Part shown: piece after piece, positions 8,846-16,238 of the stretch | How positions within the stretch are numbered: the stretch's first letter is position 1 | Layout of the letters: every line of letters starts with the position of its first letter | NCBI GenBank assembly: GCA_003170275.1 | Contig: PNAM01000041.1 | Location: 25,336-89,335, forward strand | Reading direction: 5' to 3' | DNA length: 64,000 nt | Source: Myxococcales bacterium | GTDB taxonomy: Bacteria; Myxococcota_A; Polyangia; Palsa-1104 | Program-made: the position numbers and the translations under genes | Notes under the pieces: generated by a model | Seen by the model: only the letters and a program-made list of their open reading frames with translations | The model's database searches: none | What the model was told of the DNA's origin: nothing

Positions 8846-9598
8846 TCACGTTCCCAGGACCAGGCCGCCGTCGACGCCCAGCACCTGCCCGTTGATGAAC
8901 GACGCTTCGTCCGACGCGAGGAACGCGTAGGCGCGCGCGACGTCTTCCGGCGCGCCGAGCCGTCCGAGCGGCGTGCGCTGCTTCATGCCCGCCAGCACCT
9001 CTTCGGGCATGGCGGCGGTCATGTCGGTGGCGATGAAGCCGGGCGCGATGCAGTTGCAGCGCACGCCCTTGCGGCCGAGCTCGCGCGCCCACACGCGGGT
9101 CAAGCCGATCACCCCCGACTTGGTGGCCACGTAGTTGCTCTGCCCGAAGTTGCCATACACGCCGACCACCGACGCGGCGTTGACGATCGCGCCGGCGCCC
9201 TGCTTGACCATGTGCGGCGCGACCTCGCGGGTCATCAGGAACGTGCCGGTCAGGTTGACGGCGATCACCGAGTCCCACTGCTCGTCGGTGGTCTTGCCCA
9301 GCGACGCGTCGCGCGTGATGCCGGCGTTGTTGATCAGCACGTCGATGCGGCCGCAGCGCTCGAGCACCTGCGCCACCACCGACTTCACCGAGGCGGCGTC
9401 GGCCACGTCCAGCTCGAGCGCGAACACGCCGTCGCCGAGCTCCTGCGCCGTCGCCTGCGCGGCGGCCAGATCGCGATCGGCGATCGCTACACGCGCGCCC
9501 TCTTCCTTCAGCTTCGAAGCGGTCGCCCGGCCGATGCCGCGCGCGCCGCCGGTGATCAGCGCAACCTTTCCGTTCAGCCTTCCCGTCTTCGTTTCCAC
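8846..9598 (-). CDS. fabG: 3-oxoacyl-ACP / acetoacetyl-CoA reductase (SDR family)
   Basis: 250-aa short-chain dehydrogenase/reductase using NAD(P)H. Motifs: nucleotide-binding TGGARGIG, NNAG in strand 4, a catalytic Ser in VNAASVVGVYGNFGQS and the YVATK Tyr/Lys pair, with the C-terminal FINGQVLGVDGG typical of FabG/PhbB. Between PHA synthase and CoA-ligase genes it most likely makes (R)-3-hydroxyacyl-CoA for polymer synthesis (PhaB role), though a fatty-acid FabG role cannot be excluded. GTG 9598 is chosen because GGAG lies 6 nt upstream; GTG 9610 is an alternative. Confidence 0.93.
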   Translation of the reverse strand: METKTGRLNGKVALITGGARGIGRATASKLKEEGARVAIADRDLAAAQATAQELGDGVFALELDVADAASVKSVVAQVLERCGRIDVLINNAGITRDASLGKTTDEQWDSVIAVNLTGTFLMTREVAPHMVKQGAGAIVNAASVVGVYGNFGQSNYVATKSGVIGLTRVWARELGRKGVRCNCIAPGFIATDMTAAMPEEVLAGMKQRTPLGRLGAPEDVARAYAFLASDEASFINGQVLGVDGGLVLGT

Positions 9599-9615
9599 GT
9601 GGTTCTCCACTTCAG

Positions 9616-11133
9616 TTACGTCCGAAACTTCGCGCGCACTTCGTGCCGCAGGATCTTGCCGCCGGGATTGCGCGGCAGCGCGTCGGTGAACACCACCGAC
9701 TTCGGGATCTTGTACTTGGCCAGCCGCGTCTTGAGCCGCTCGAGCACCGCCGCGCCGTCGAGCCCCACGCCCGGCTGCGTGACCACCACCGCGCGGCCGA
9801 CCTCGCCCCACTTCTCGTCCGGCACGCCGATCACGCACACCTCGACCACGCCCTCGAGCGCCGACAGCGCCAGCTCGACCTCGGCGGGATAGACGTTCTC
9901 GCCGCCGGAGATGAACATGTCCTTCTTGCGATCGACGATGTAGTAGAAGCCGTCGAAGTCGCGGCGCGCCAGATCGCCGGTGTGGAACCAGCCGCCGCGG
10001 ATCGCGTCGTGGGTCGCCGACGAATTGCGAAAGTAACCGAGCGTGACCATCGGCCCGGCGAGCGTGAGCTCTCCGATCTCGTCGGGCGCGGTCTCGACGC
10101 CGCGATCGTCGACGATGCGCGCCTGCACGTAGAAGTTGGGCCAGCCCACCGAGCCCGCCTTCTTGAACGCGTCCTCGGCGGTGAGCGAGAAACAGTTGGG
10201 CCCGACCTCGGTCATGCCGAAGCCCTGGCGGAACAAGATCCCGCGCGCGCGATAGCGCTCGATGAGCGGCAGCGGACAGGGCGCGCCGCCGCACAGCGCG
10301 GTGCGAGTCGCCGACAGATCCGCGCGCTCGAAGCCGGACGAATCGGCGAGCATCTGATAGATGGTGGGCACGCCCATCTGCAGCGTGATGCGCTCCGACG
10401 CCGACAGCGCGAGCGCGCGCTCCGGATCGAACGCCGGCATCACCACCACCTTGCCGCCGTGATGCAACAGCGGCGTGGCCAGGCAGTTGAGCCCGCCGGT
10501 GTGGAACAGCGGCATGAACACCAGCGACGAGTCCGCCGGCGACAGCCCGATCGCGAGCTGCGTGGACAGCGAGTTGAACAGCAGCTGGCGGTGCGACAGG
10601 AGCGCGCCCTTGGGCCGCCCGGTGGTGCCCGACGTGTAACAGATCATCACCGGGTCTTCGAGCTGCACCTCCGGCGATCCGGCGGGCGCGTCCGAGCCGG
10701 CGGCCAGCAGCGCCTCGTACGATTGCCCACCCGCAGAGGGCTCGTCGAAGGCCACGCGGTGGGGAACGATCGCGTTGAGCGCGCCCGCCGTCTCGGCGCA
10801 GGCGCGATCGTACAAGAGCACGGTCGGCTCGGCGTCGGCGATCACCCCGTCGAGCTCGGCGGGCGCCAGCCGCCAGTTGAGCGGCGTGAACAGCGCGCCC
10901 AGCTTGGCGCAGGCGAAGAACACCTCGAACTGATCGCCGCGGTTGTGCGCCAGCACCGCCACGCGATCGCCGCGCCCGACGCCGAGCGCAGTGCGCAGCG
11001 CGTGCGCCAGCCGGTTCGCGCGCCGATCGAGGTGCGCGTAGCTCCAGGTGCGCGACGTGTGCGGCTCCACCACCGCCGGCGCCGACGGCGTGCGGCGCGC
11101 CCAGTAAGAGGTCCAGTCGCCCAGGTGGATCAC
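9616..11133 (-). CDS. Acyl-CoA synthetase (AMP-forming ligase)
   Basis: 505-aa ANL-superfamily enzyme activating a carboxylic acid to its CoA thioester through an acyl-adenylate. Signature motifs: P-loop YTSGTTGRPKGALLSH, the FGMTEVGPN motif, TGDLARRDFDGFYYIVDRKK, GGENVYPAEVE and the C-terminal catalytic Lys region RNPGGKILRHEVR. It overlaps phaC1 by 4 nt and is followed by the reductase after a 17-nt gap. With these neighbours it probably feeds fatty or hydroxy acids into PHA synthesis. Chain-length preference cannot be read from sequence. Confidence 0.93.
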   Translation of the reverse strand: MIHLGDWTSYWARRTPSAPAVVEPHTSRTWSYAHLDRRANRLAHALRTALGVGRGDRVAVLAHNRGDQFEVFFACAKLGALFTPLNWRLAPAELDGVIADAEPTVLLYDRACAETAGALNAIVPHRVAFDEPSAGGQSYEALLAAGSDAPAGSPEVQLEDPVMICYTSGTTGRPKGALLSHRQLLFNSLSTQLAIGLSPADSSLVFMPLFHTGGLNCLATPLLHHGGKVVVMPAFDPERALALSASERITLQMGVPTIYQMLADSSGFERADLSATRTALCGGAPCPLPLIERYRARGILFRQGFGMTEVGPNCFSLTAEDAFKKAGSVGWPNFYVQARIVDDRGVETAPDEIGELTLAGPMVTLGYFRNSSATHDAIRGGWFHTGDLARRDFDGFYYIVDRKKDMFISGGENVYPAEVELALSALEGVVEVCVIGVPDEKWGEVGRAVVVTQPGVGLDGAAVLERLKTRLAKYKIPKSVVFTDALPRNPGGKILRHEVRAKFRT

Positions 11134-12317
11134 GAGCGCGCCTTCTTGGGCTTGGGCTTTTTAGGCGATTGCACCAAACCCGCCAGACTTGCGTCGACCG
11201 CGTCGAGCCAACGGGCGGCGTCGGGCCACAGCTTCTTCTGCGACGACGAGCTGGTGGCCAGGCCGATGTGGCCGCCCGGCGAGCGAACCAAGGTGTGCTT
11301 GGCGCGCGGGCACAGCCGCTCGATCGCCAGCGAGGAGGCGGCCGGGGTGATGTAGTCGCTCTCGGCGATCATGGTCAGGATCGGGCAGTCGACCGCCGAC
11401 AGATCGATCTTCTTGCCGGCGAGCGCGAGCGTTCCCTTGGCGAGTGCGTCGTCCCGGTACATGCGCACCCATTCGCCGAACGCCCTGCCGGGAAACGCGA
11501 CCGAGTCCTCGAGCCAGGTCTCCATGGCCAGGAAGAAGGTCACGAAAGCGTCGTCGCCCACCTTGTCTTCCAGGTGCACGAGCTTGGTCGCGAGGCCGAC
11601 CGGATCGAGCATCTTGAACGCCGGTTGCAGCAGGTGCGGCGGCGCGTTGCCGTAGTGGCGCACGATCTCGTCGGCCTCGAACCCCGGCGCGCGGCACCAC
11701 AGGGAGAGCAGCCCGTCGTCGTGCAGCGCGACCGGCGTGGCCAGCGCGATCAGGCTGGCGGCGGGCAGCTTGCCGGCGGCGATCGCCATCAGCGACAGCG
11801 TGCCGCCCATGCAGTAGCCGAGCACGTGCAGCTTGGGCTGGCCGCTCGCCTTGCACACCACGGCGGCGGCGCGCGGCAAGAGCCCGAGCGCGAAGTGCTC
11901 GAGGCCGAACGCGGCGCTCTCGTCGGTGGGCGTGCCCCAGTCGAGCAGCCACACCTGCCGGCCGGCGGCGCGCAGGCGATCGACCACGCTGCGCCCGGCG
12001 AGCAGATCGAGGATGTACGGCCGGTTGATGAGCGAGCACACCAGCAGGAGCGGCAGCCCGACCGCTTTTGATGCAGGCGCCTCATATTTGAGCAGCCGCG
12101 CGCTGCCTTCGCGCCACACCTCTTCGTACTTGGTGGCCCCCACGCGTGGCCAATCGACCGCCGGCTTCTTCAGCGCGGCGCGATGCGAATTGACGACGGC
12201 GAGCAGCCCGGTCTTGTAGAGCTCCTGGCCGGCGCGAAACGCCTCGGCGTAGAGGTCGAAGCGCGGCGCCTCCGCGCGGTTCTGTTCCGGCTTCCTCATC
12301 GTGTGCAGCTGCATCAT
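11130..12317 (-). CDS. phaC: PHA synthase PhaC, class III/IV-like (phaC1)
   Basis: About 395 aa, the size of class III/IV synthases (class I/II are near 600). It polymerises hydroxyacyl-CoA. The lipase-box variant GYCMGG places the nucleophile Cys at 169; the Asp lies in IAESDYITPA and the His in SPGGHIGLA. The C terminus is Lys/Pro-rich (KKPKPKKARS). Starts at 12317, 12314 and 12299 are possible; none has a clear ribosome site. Classic class III and IV enzymes need a PhaE or PhaR subunit, and neither is seen next to it. It heads a seven-gene run reaching 4538 and is back to back with the regulator gene. Confidence 0.93.
   Translation of the reverse strand: MMQLHTMRKPEQNRAEAPRFDLYAEAFRAGQELYKTGLLAVVNSHRAALKKPAVDWPRVGATKYEEVWREGSARLLKYEAPASKAVGLPLLLVCSLINRPYILDLLAGRSVVDRLRAAGRQVWLLDWGTPTDESAAFGLEHFALGLLPRAAAVVCKASGQPKLHVLGYCMGGTLSLMAIAAGKLPAASLIALATPVALHDDGLLSLWCRAPGFEADEIVRHYGNAPPHLLQPAFKMLDPVGLATKLVHLEDKVGDDAFVTFFLAMETWLEDSVAFPGRAFGEWVRMYRDDALAKGTLALAGKKIDLSAVDCPILTMIAESDYITPAASSLAIERLCPRAKHTLVRSPGGHIGLATSSSSQKKLWPDAARWLDAVDASLAGLVQSPKKPKPKKARS
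12304..12317. promoter_or_regulatory. Candidate PhaR operator (TGC-N4-GCATCA) at phaC1/phaR
   Basis: TGC, four bases, then GCATCAT. The right half matches the half-sites at the phasin and phaC2 starts. It overlaps the phaC1 start codons and abuts the phaR start, where a repressor could control both. PhaR proteins elsewhere are known to bind TGC/GCA dyads. Confidence 0.35.
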
Positions 12318-12971
12318 ATGCTAGGCTCGCGCTCCGTGGCACGACGATCCCCAAAATCCCAAGCCGCTCCCAAGAGCCCGCCCGCGCCCAAGCGCCGCGG
12401 TCCCGGCCGCCCGCCGCGGCACGACACCAACGCCGGCTCGCAGTTTCCCGGCGCGCGGGTGATCAAGCGCTACGGCAACCGGCGCCTGTACGACGGCGGC
12501 TCCTCGCGCTGCGTCACCATGGAAGAGATCGGCGAGCTGGTGCGCAAGGGCGAGGACGTGCGCGTCGTCGACGGCGACACCGGCGAGGATCTGACCCGCC
12601 GCATCTTTACCCAGATCATCCTCGAGCAGGGCAACGCGCGGCAGCTCGAGCTGTTGCCGGTCGAGCTGTTGCGCAAGCTGATCGCGATCAAGTCCGAGCC
12701 GATGGGGCGCTGGCTCGAGCAGTACCTGAGCGCCGGCGCGCAGTTCCTCGAGCGCCAGATGACCGCCACCGGCCCCGCCGCCAAGGCGGTGAAGGAGTCG
12801 ATGGACGCGATGTTCCCCTGGCTCAAGGCCAACGCCTGGGTGCCCACCGTCGAGCCGCCGCCCGGCCCGGCGCCGTTTGCCCCCAGCGAGGCAGCCAACG
12901 CGATGGACGACGAGATCGCCGAGCTGCGACGCAAGCTCGCCGATCTGTCGGCGCGAGTGAAGCGCCGCTAA
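12318..12971 (+). CDS. phaR: PHB/PHA accumulation regulator
   Basis: 217 aa. A basic N terminus (PKRRGPGRPPRH, AT-hook like) leads into the conserved DNA-binding domain with RVIKRYGNRRLYDGG, VTMEEIGELVRKGEDVRVVD and TGEDLTRRIF, diagnostic of the PHB/PHA accumulation regulator family. A central region with LKANAWVP and a C-terminal coiled segment (DEIAELRRKLADL) follow. Family members bind PHA granules and DNA and repress phasin and synthase genes until polymer forms. Start is ATG 12318 or GTG 12336. It is divergent from phaC1 with no intergenic space and overlaps convergent phaC2 by 4 nt. Confidence 0.9.
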   Translation: MLGSRSVARRSPKSQAAPKSPPAPKRRGPGRPPRHDTNAGSQFPGARVIKRYGNRRLYDGGSSRCVTMEEIGELVRKGEDVRVVDGDTGEDLTRRIFTQIILEQGNARQLELLPVELLRKLIAIKSEPMGRWLEQYLSAGAQFLERQMTATGPAAKAVKESMDAMFPWLKANAWVPTVEPPPGPAPFAPSEAANAMDDEIAELRRKLADLSARVKRR

Positions 12972-14074
12972 CAACGCTCGACCATCCAGTCGAAGATGCG
13001 CGGCCAGAGCTGCTCGAGCGCGCGCCGGCTGGCGGTCATGCCGATGTGGCCGGTCTCGAACTCGAGCGCGGTCTTGTCCACCGACGAGACCAGCGCCTGC
13101 AGCGCGCGCGAGGACGGCGGCGCGCAGATGTGGTCGCGCAGCGCGATCACGTTGAGCAGCGGCGCGACGATCTTGGCCAGCGCGATCGGCTCGCCGCCGA
13201 CGAGGAACTTGCCGGCGACGAGAGCGTTGTCCTGGTACAGCCCCTTGATGTACTCGCGATAGACGCCGCCCGGGAACGCCAGGTTGTCGTCGAGCCAGGC
13301 CTCGAGCGCGACCACGTGGCGCACGCGCTGCTCGTCCTCGCCGTCCTCCGCCAGGTGCAGCATCTTGAAGATCGCGTCGGCCGGGTTCATCAGCTTGAAC
13401 GCGCTCTGCATGAGCGTGGGCGGCATGTTGCCGAGCACGTCGATGAGCAGATCGGCGTCGAACAGCTCGCGCCGCGTCCAGCCGGCCAGGATGCCCGAGG
13501 CGTGGAAGTCGATCGGCGTGCCGAGCAGCGTGAGCGATCGCACCTGCTGCGGGTGCCGCGCCGCGTGCATGACCGCGAGCGTGCCGCCCATGCAGTAGCC
13601 GAGCACCGCCACGCCGGACGCACCCGCCGCGCGCGCCGCGTCTGCCGCCGCCGACGCGATCGCGCCGTCGACGTAGTCGGAGAAACGCAAGGACGGGCCG
13701 AGCTCGCCCGGCGCCTTCCAGTCGAGCACGTAGACGTCGAAGCCGCGCGCGTTGGCCAGCCCGATGACGCTGAGCTCGGGCAACAGATCGAGCACGTAGT
13801 AGCGGTTGATCAGCGACGAGACCACCAGGAGCGGCGTGGCGAGCGCCGGCGATCCCGGCGTGCGCGGGTACAAGAGGAGGCGAGCCAGCGGCCCGTCCGA
13901 GACCACTCGATACGCGTGCGCCGGCCCGGGGATAAACGCGATCGGCGGCTTGCCGTGTAGCGCCCGCGCCGCGGCGGCCAGCCCGTGCAGGCGCGCGCGG
14001 CTGCCGATCGACATCAGCCGATCGAGGTGATCGGCCATCGGCAACCACGCACTCTGCCATTGTTGCGTTTGCAT
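12968..14074 (-). CDS. phaC: Second PHA synthase PhaC, class III/IV-like (phaC2)
   Basis: 368 aa from ATG 14074, which shares its A with the upstream TGA (TGATG coupling). The synthase core is complete: VLGYCMGGTL with Cys at 161, Asp in VIALRDHICAPP, His in FETGHIGMTA. Conserved LDWKAPGE and PLLVVSSLINRYYVLDL blocks match phaC1 (LVCSLINRPYILDLL), so the two are paralogues but not recent duplicates. It lies downstream of phasin and a 77-aa gene, which could supply the accessory subunit such enzymes normally need. The frame is open to 14266, but that extension overlaps the upstream gene and lacks family similarity. Confidence 0.92.
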   Translation of the reverse strand: MQTQQWQSAWLPMADHLDRLMSIGSRARLHGLAAAARALHGKPPIAFIPGPAHAYRVVSDGPLARLLLYPRTPGSPALATPLLVVSSLINRYYVLDLLPELSVIGLANARGFDVYVLDWKAPGELGPSLRFSDYVDGAIASAAADAARAAGASGVAVLGYCMGGTLAVMHAARHPQQVRSLTLLGTPIDFHASGILAGWTRRELFDADLLIDVLGNMPPTLMQSAFKLMNPADAIFKMLHLAEDGEDEQRVRHVVALEAWLDDNLAFPGGVYREYIKGLYQDNALVAGKFLVGGEPIALAKIVAPLLNVIALRDHICAPPSSRALQALVSSVDKTALEFETGHIGMTASRRALEQLWPRIFDWMVERC

Positions 14075-14077
14075 CAA
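14060..14077. promoter_or_regulatory. Candidate PhaR operator at the phaC2 start
   Basis: TTGTTGC-N4-GCATCAA, one mismatch from a perfect 7-bp dyad. It overlaps the phaC2 start codon, so part of the match is coding. It resembles the two sites upstream of phasin. Confidence 0.3.
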
Positions 14078-14307
14078 ATCCGCTCCTTGCGAAACGGCGC
14101 CGGCATTGCGACCCACCCAGCGCTTCGCGCGGGGGCCCAGGCATCCATCGCGGCGTCCCAGGCGCGCTTCCACAACAGGTGCGAGCGCATCAACTGCGCG
14201 CCAAACTCGAGGGTCCGCGGGTCGCGAACGACGGCCTCGGCCAGCTGGGCCGCCGTTCGCTCCCACGCCGCGAGCACCCGGGAATAGGTCTCGCTATGGC
14301 CGCTCAC
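14074..14307 (-). CDS. Small helical protein between phasin and phaC2
   Basis: 77 aa from GTG 14307, overlapping the phasin stop (GTGA) and coupled to phaC2 by TGATG. It is largely helical and Trp-rich (VLAAWERTAAQLAEAVV, LMRSHLLWKRAWDAAMDAW). I recognise no family. Size and sequence are unlike the usual PhaE (about 40 kDa) or Bacillus PhaR (about 20 kDa) subunits, but the position directly before a class III/IV-like synthase and the Trp/helix pattern fit a minimal synthase accessory protein or a second granule protein. A role in the PHA granule is inferred from context only. Confidence 0.65.
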   Translation of the reverse strand: MSGHSETYSRVLAAWERTAAQLAEAVVRDPRTLEFGAQLMRSHLLWKRAWDAAMDAWAPARSAGWVAMPAPFRKERI

Positions 14308-14564
14308 GCAACGCTCTTGGCGAACGGGCTGTACGCCTTGGCCGCATCCAGCACGCTGGCGGCGGTCTGCTCGACGGTGGTGAGCATCGTGCGGGTGATC
14401 CCCGACGACTGGCTGCGGATGGTGCGTACCACCTCGGCGGCCTCGCGCTGCTGCGCGATGCCGTACTCGAGCCAACGCTCGGCCTGCTGGTCGAGCTCCT
14501 CCAGCATGGTGCGGGCGAGCGTGAACAGCGGAGCGGTGCTAGCCGACTGCGGGTCCTTGGTCAT
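14304..14564 (-). CDS. Phasin-like granule protein
   Basis: 86-aa, mostly alpha-helical protein without cysteine, with an amphipathic pattern (TMLEELDQQAERWLEYG, TVEQTAASVLDAAKAYSPF) typical of phasins that coat PHA granules. It is shorter than common phasins (110-190 aa), so the family call leans on context. A strong Shine-Dalgarno site (AAGGAGG) precedes ATG 14564. Two dyads (14599-14616, 14622-14639) lie just upstream and could be PhaR operators. It heads a three-gene coupled unit with the 77-aa gene and phaC2. Confidence 0.75.
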   Translation of the reverse strand: MTKDPQSASTAPLFTLARTMLEELDQQAERWLEYGIAQQREAAEVVRTIRSQSSGITRTMLTTVEQTAASVLDAAKAYSPFAKSVA

Positions 14565-14598
14565 GATTGCCTCCTTGGTTGAAAAGGAAGCTAACCAT

Positions 14599-14616
14599 TT
14601 GACGCACCCGCGTCAA
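14599..14616. promoter_or_regulatory. Perfect dyad upstream of phasin, candidate PhaR operator
   Basis: TTGACGC-N4-GCGTCAA, perfect 7-bp arms, 35 nt upstream of the phasin start. A related dyad lies 23 bp away, about two helical turns. Confidence 0.5.
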
Positions 14617-14621
14617 TCTAT

Positions 14622-14639
14622 TTTATGCACTCGCATCAA
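14622..14639. promoter_or_regulatory. Second dyad upstream of phasin, candidate PhaR operator
   Basis: TTTATGC-N4-GCATCAA, arms differing at one position. With the neighbouring dyad it forms a tandem operator-like pair in the only AT-rich stretch between the CBS gene and phasin. Confidence 0.45.
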
Positions 14640-14644
14640 TTAAT

Positions 14645-15220
14645 TCACGAGCTGTGCGCGCGCCGCCGCGGATCCCCGTCGCTGGTATGGCCGGCCAGCC
14701 AGCGCACCACGTCGAGGGCAAACAGCACGCCGGCCACCTCGCCGACCTCGTTGACCACCGGCAGCGCCTCGAGGTGCTCGAAGGCCATCATCGCCGCCGC
14801 CGTCGCCAGCGGGGTCGACCAGGGGATCGCCAGCGGCTGCCGCGCCATCACCTCACGTACCGTGGCGTGCGCGATCGGGTCGGCGTGGAATCCGGCGGGC
14901 AGGCGGTAGTCGTATCCGCGCGAGCGCGCCATGAGCGGCGCCTCGTCCAGCGCGCCGGTGTCGCCGCGCTCGAAGTGCTCGCGCTCGAGATCGAAGAGCG
15001 ACACGAACCCGCTCAGCCGGCCGGTATCGTCCACCACCGGCGCGCCGATCAGCTCGCGCTCGAGCAGGAACGCCGCGAGCGAGTCGGCGCTCATGTCTTC
15101 CGCGATGCACGGCACGTCCCGGGTCATGACGTCATACACCGGTGTGGGCGACTGATCGCGCGCCGCCCCCGTCCGACCCGACTGCTCTCCCCTGGAAACC
15201 GAAGGCACCTTTCGACGCAT
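14645..15220 (-). CDS. Two-CBS-domain protein
   Basis: 191 aa with two CBS motifs: one beginning VYDVMTRDVPCIAEDMSAD and continuing GAPVVDDTGRLSGFVSLFDL, the second beginning VREVMARQPLAIPWSTPL and ending LPVVNEVGEVAGVLFALDVV. A CBS pair commonly binds adenine nucleotides and regulates partners. A good ribosome site (AAGGAGG) precedes ATG 15220. It lies upstream of the phasin unit on the same strand with about 80 nt between, and downstream of the MBL gene. No effector domain is attached, so the partner is unknown. Confidence 0.88.
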   Translation of the reverse strand: MRRKVPSVSRGEQSGRTGAARDQSPTPVYDVMTRDVPCIAEDMSADSLAAFLLERELIGAPVVDDTGRLSGFVSLFDLEREHFERGDTGALDEAPLMARSRGYDYRLPAGFHADPIAHATVREVMARQPLAIPWSTPLATAAAMMAFEHLEALPVVNEVGEVAGVLFALDVVRWLAGHTSDGDPRRRAHSS

Positions 15221-15274
15221 GGTCTCCTCCTTGGCGGCGGTGCAAGCGCGTAGCTTCGCCTTCCAAGAGCCGAT

Positions 15275-16135
15275 TCAGCGACTACGCATCTGCTGAATCA
15301 GGCGAGCCAATTCTTTTCGCATCGCCATCGCGGATGGTGCGCCGAATTTTTTTCCGTGTCCAGGGAGCACTTGCGTGAAGCTGTGCGCGAGCAAGCGTTG
15401 CATGGACGCGGTCTGCTCGCGCCACGAGTACCAGCACACCGACCGCGACGCGTTGAGCTGGCCGTCGTCCTCGGCGCACAAGTGGTCGCCGCTGAACAGG
15501 ATCTCGCGATGGAGCAGCGCGGCGGAACCGCGCGTGTGGCCGGGCACCGGAACGATCAGCAGATCGTCCGCGAGCGCGATCGGATCGAGCCCGTCGATCA
15601 GCCGCTCGATGCCCGGCGGCGCGTCCGCCCGATGCATCACGCGCTCGCACCCAAAGCGCGCGTGCAGCTGCTGGTGATCCGCCACGTCGTCGCGATGGGT
15701 GAGGAACAGCCAGCGCACGCCGCCGAGCTCTTTGATGCGCTCGCATAAAACGCGGGTGACGCGCGGCGAGTCGACCAGCACGTTGCCGCCCGGCCGGCGG
15801 ATGAGGTAGCTCGACGCGCCGAACGAATCGCGCGAGGTGAACCCACAGTAATAGACGTCCTCGCCGATGCGCTCGGGGAAGCGCCGGGCCGCGGCTCGCA
15901 CGTCGTGCTTGTGCACGGTGCCGATCGAGCTGGTCGGGCAGGCCACCAGCGCCATCAACGCGCGCTCCACTTCCTCGGGCACCGGTTGGTGCCGCACCAC
16001 CGACATGCCCACGCGATCGGCGCGCGCGAACACGTCCGGCGCCAGCTGACGGCAGGTGTCGCAGTCGATGCAGCTCGCGTCGACGAAGAACTCGCCGTCC
16101 GCGTTCTCGGCGAGCCGTTCGGAGAACCGCGCCAC
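15275..16135 (-). CDS. Ferredoxin-like domain fused to a metallo-beta-lactamase-fold hydrolase
   Basis: About 286 aa from GTG 16135 (the frame is open to 16246, but that would overlap the divergent macroglobulin gene). The N terminus carries a 4Fe-4S ferredoxin-like cluster: CIDCDTCRQLAPDVF, with the fourth Cys in LVACPTSSIG. The MBL domain follows with THRDDVADHQ, PGHTRGSAAL, FSGDHL and LPGHGKKFG, the usual two-metal ligand set. The combination suggests a redox-linked hydrolase or an enzyme receiving electrons. Substrate unknown. A 103-bp gap to the divergent gene could hold both promoters. Confidence 0.85.
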   Translation of the reverse strand: MARFSERLAENADGEFFVDASCIDCDTCRQLAPDVFARADRVGMSVVRHQPVPEEVERALMALVACPTSSIGTVHKHDVRAAARRFPERIGEDVYYCGFTSRDSFGASSYLIRRPGGNVLVDSPRVTRVLCERIKELGGVRWLFLTHRDDVADHQQLHARFGCERVMHRADAPPGIERLIDGLDPIALADDLLIVPVPGHTRGSAALLHREILFSGDHLCAEDDGQLNASRSVCWYSWREQTASMQRLLAHSFTQVLPGHGKKFGAPSAMAMRKELARLIQQMRSR

Positions 16136-16238
16136 GATCCCAAGCCTACGCGCGAACGACCTGATACGCACGCGCCAGCCGATAGCTTCCCCGCAACGTT
16201 GCTGCGAACTTTCACGCTCGCCGGGCGTCAGTAGCCAC

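Noticed and set aside
12968..14266. Longer phaC2 starting at 14266
   Set aside because: The added N-terminal residues overlap the coupled upstream gene and show no PhaC similarity.
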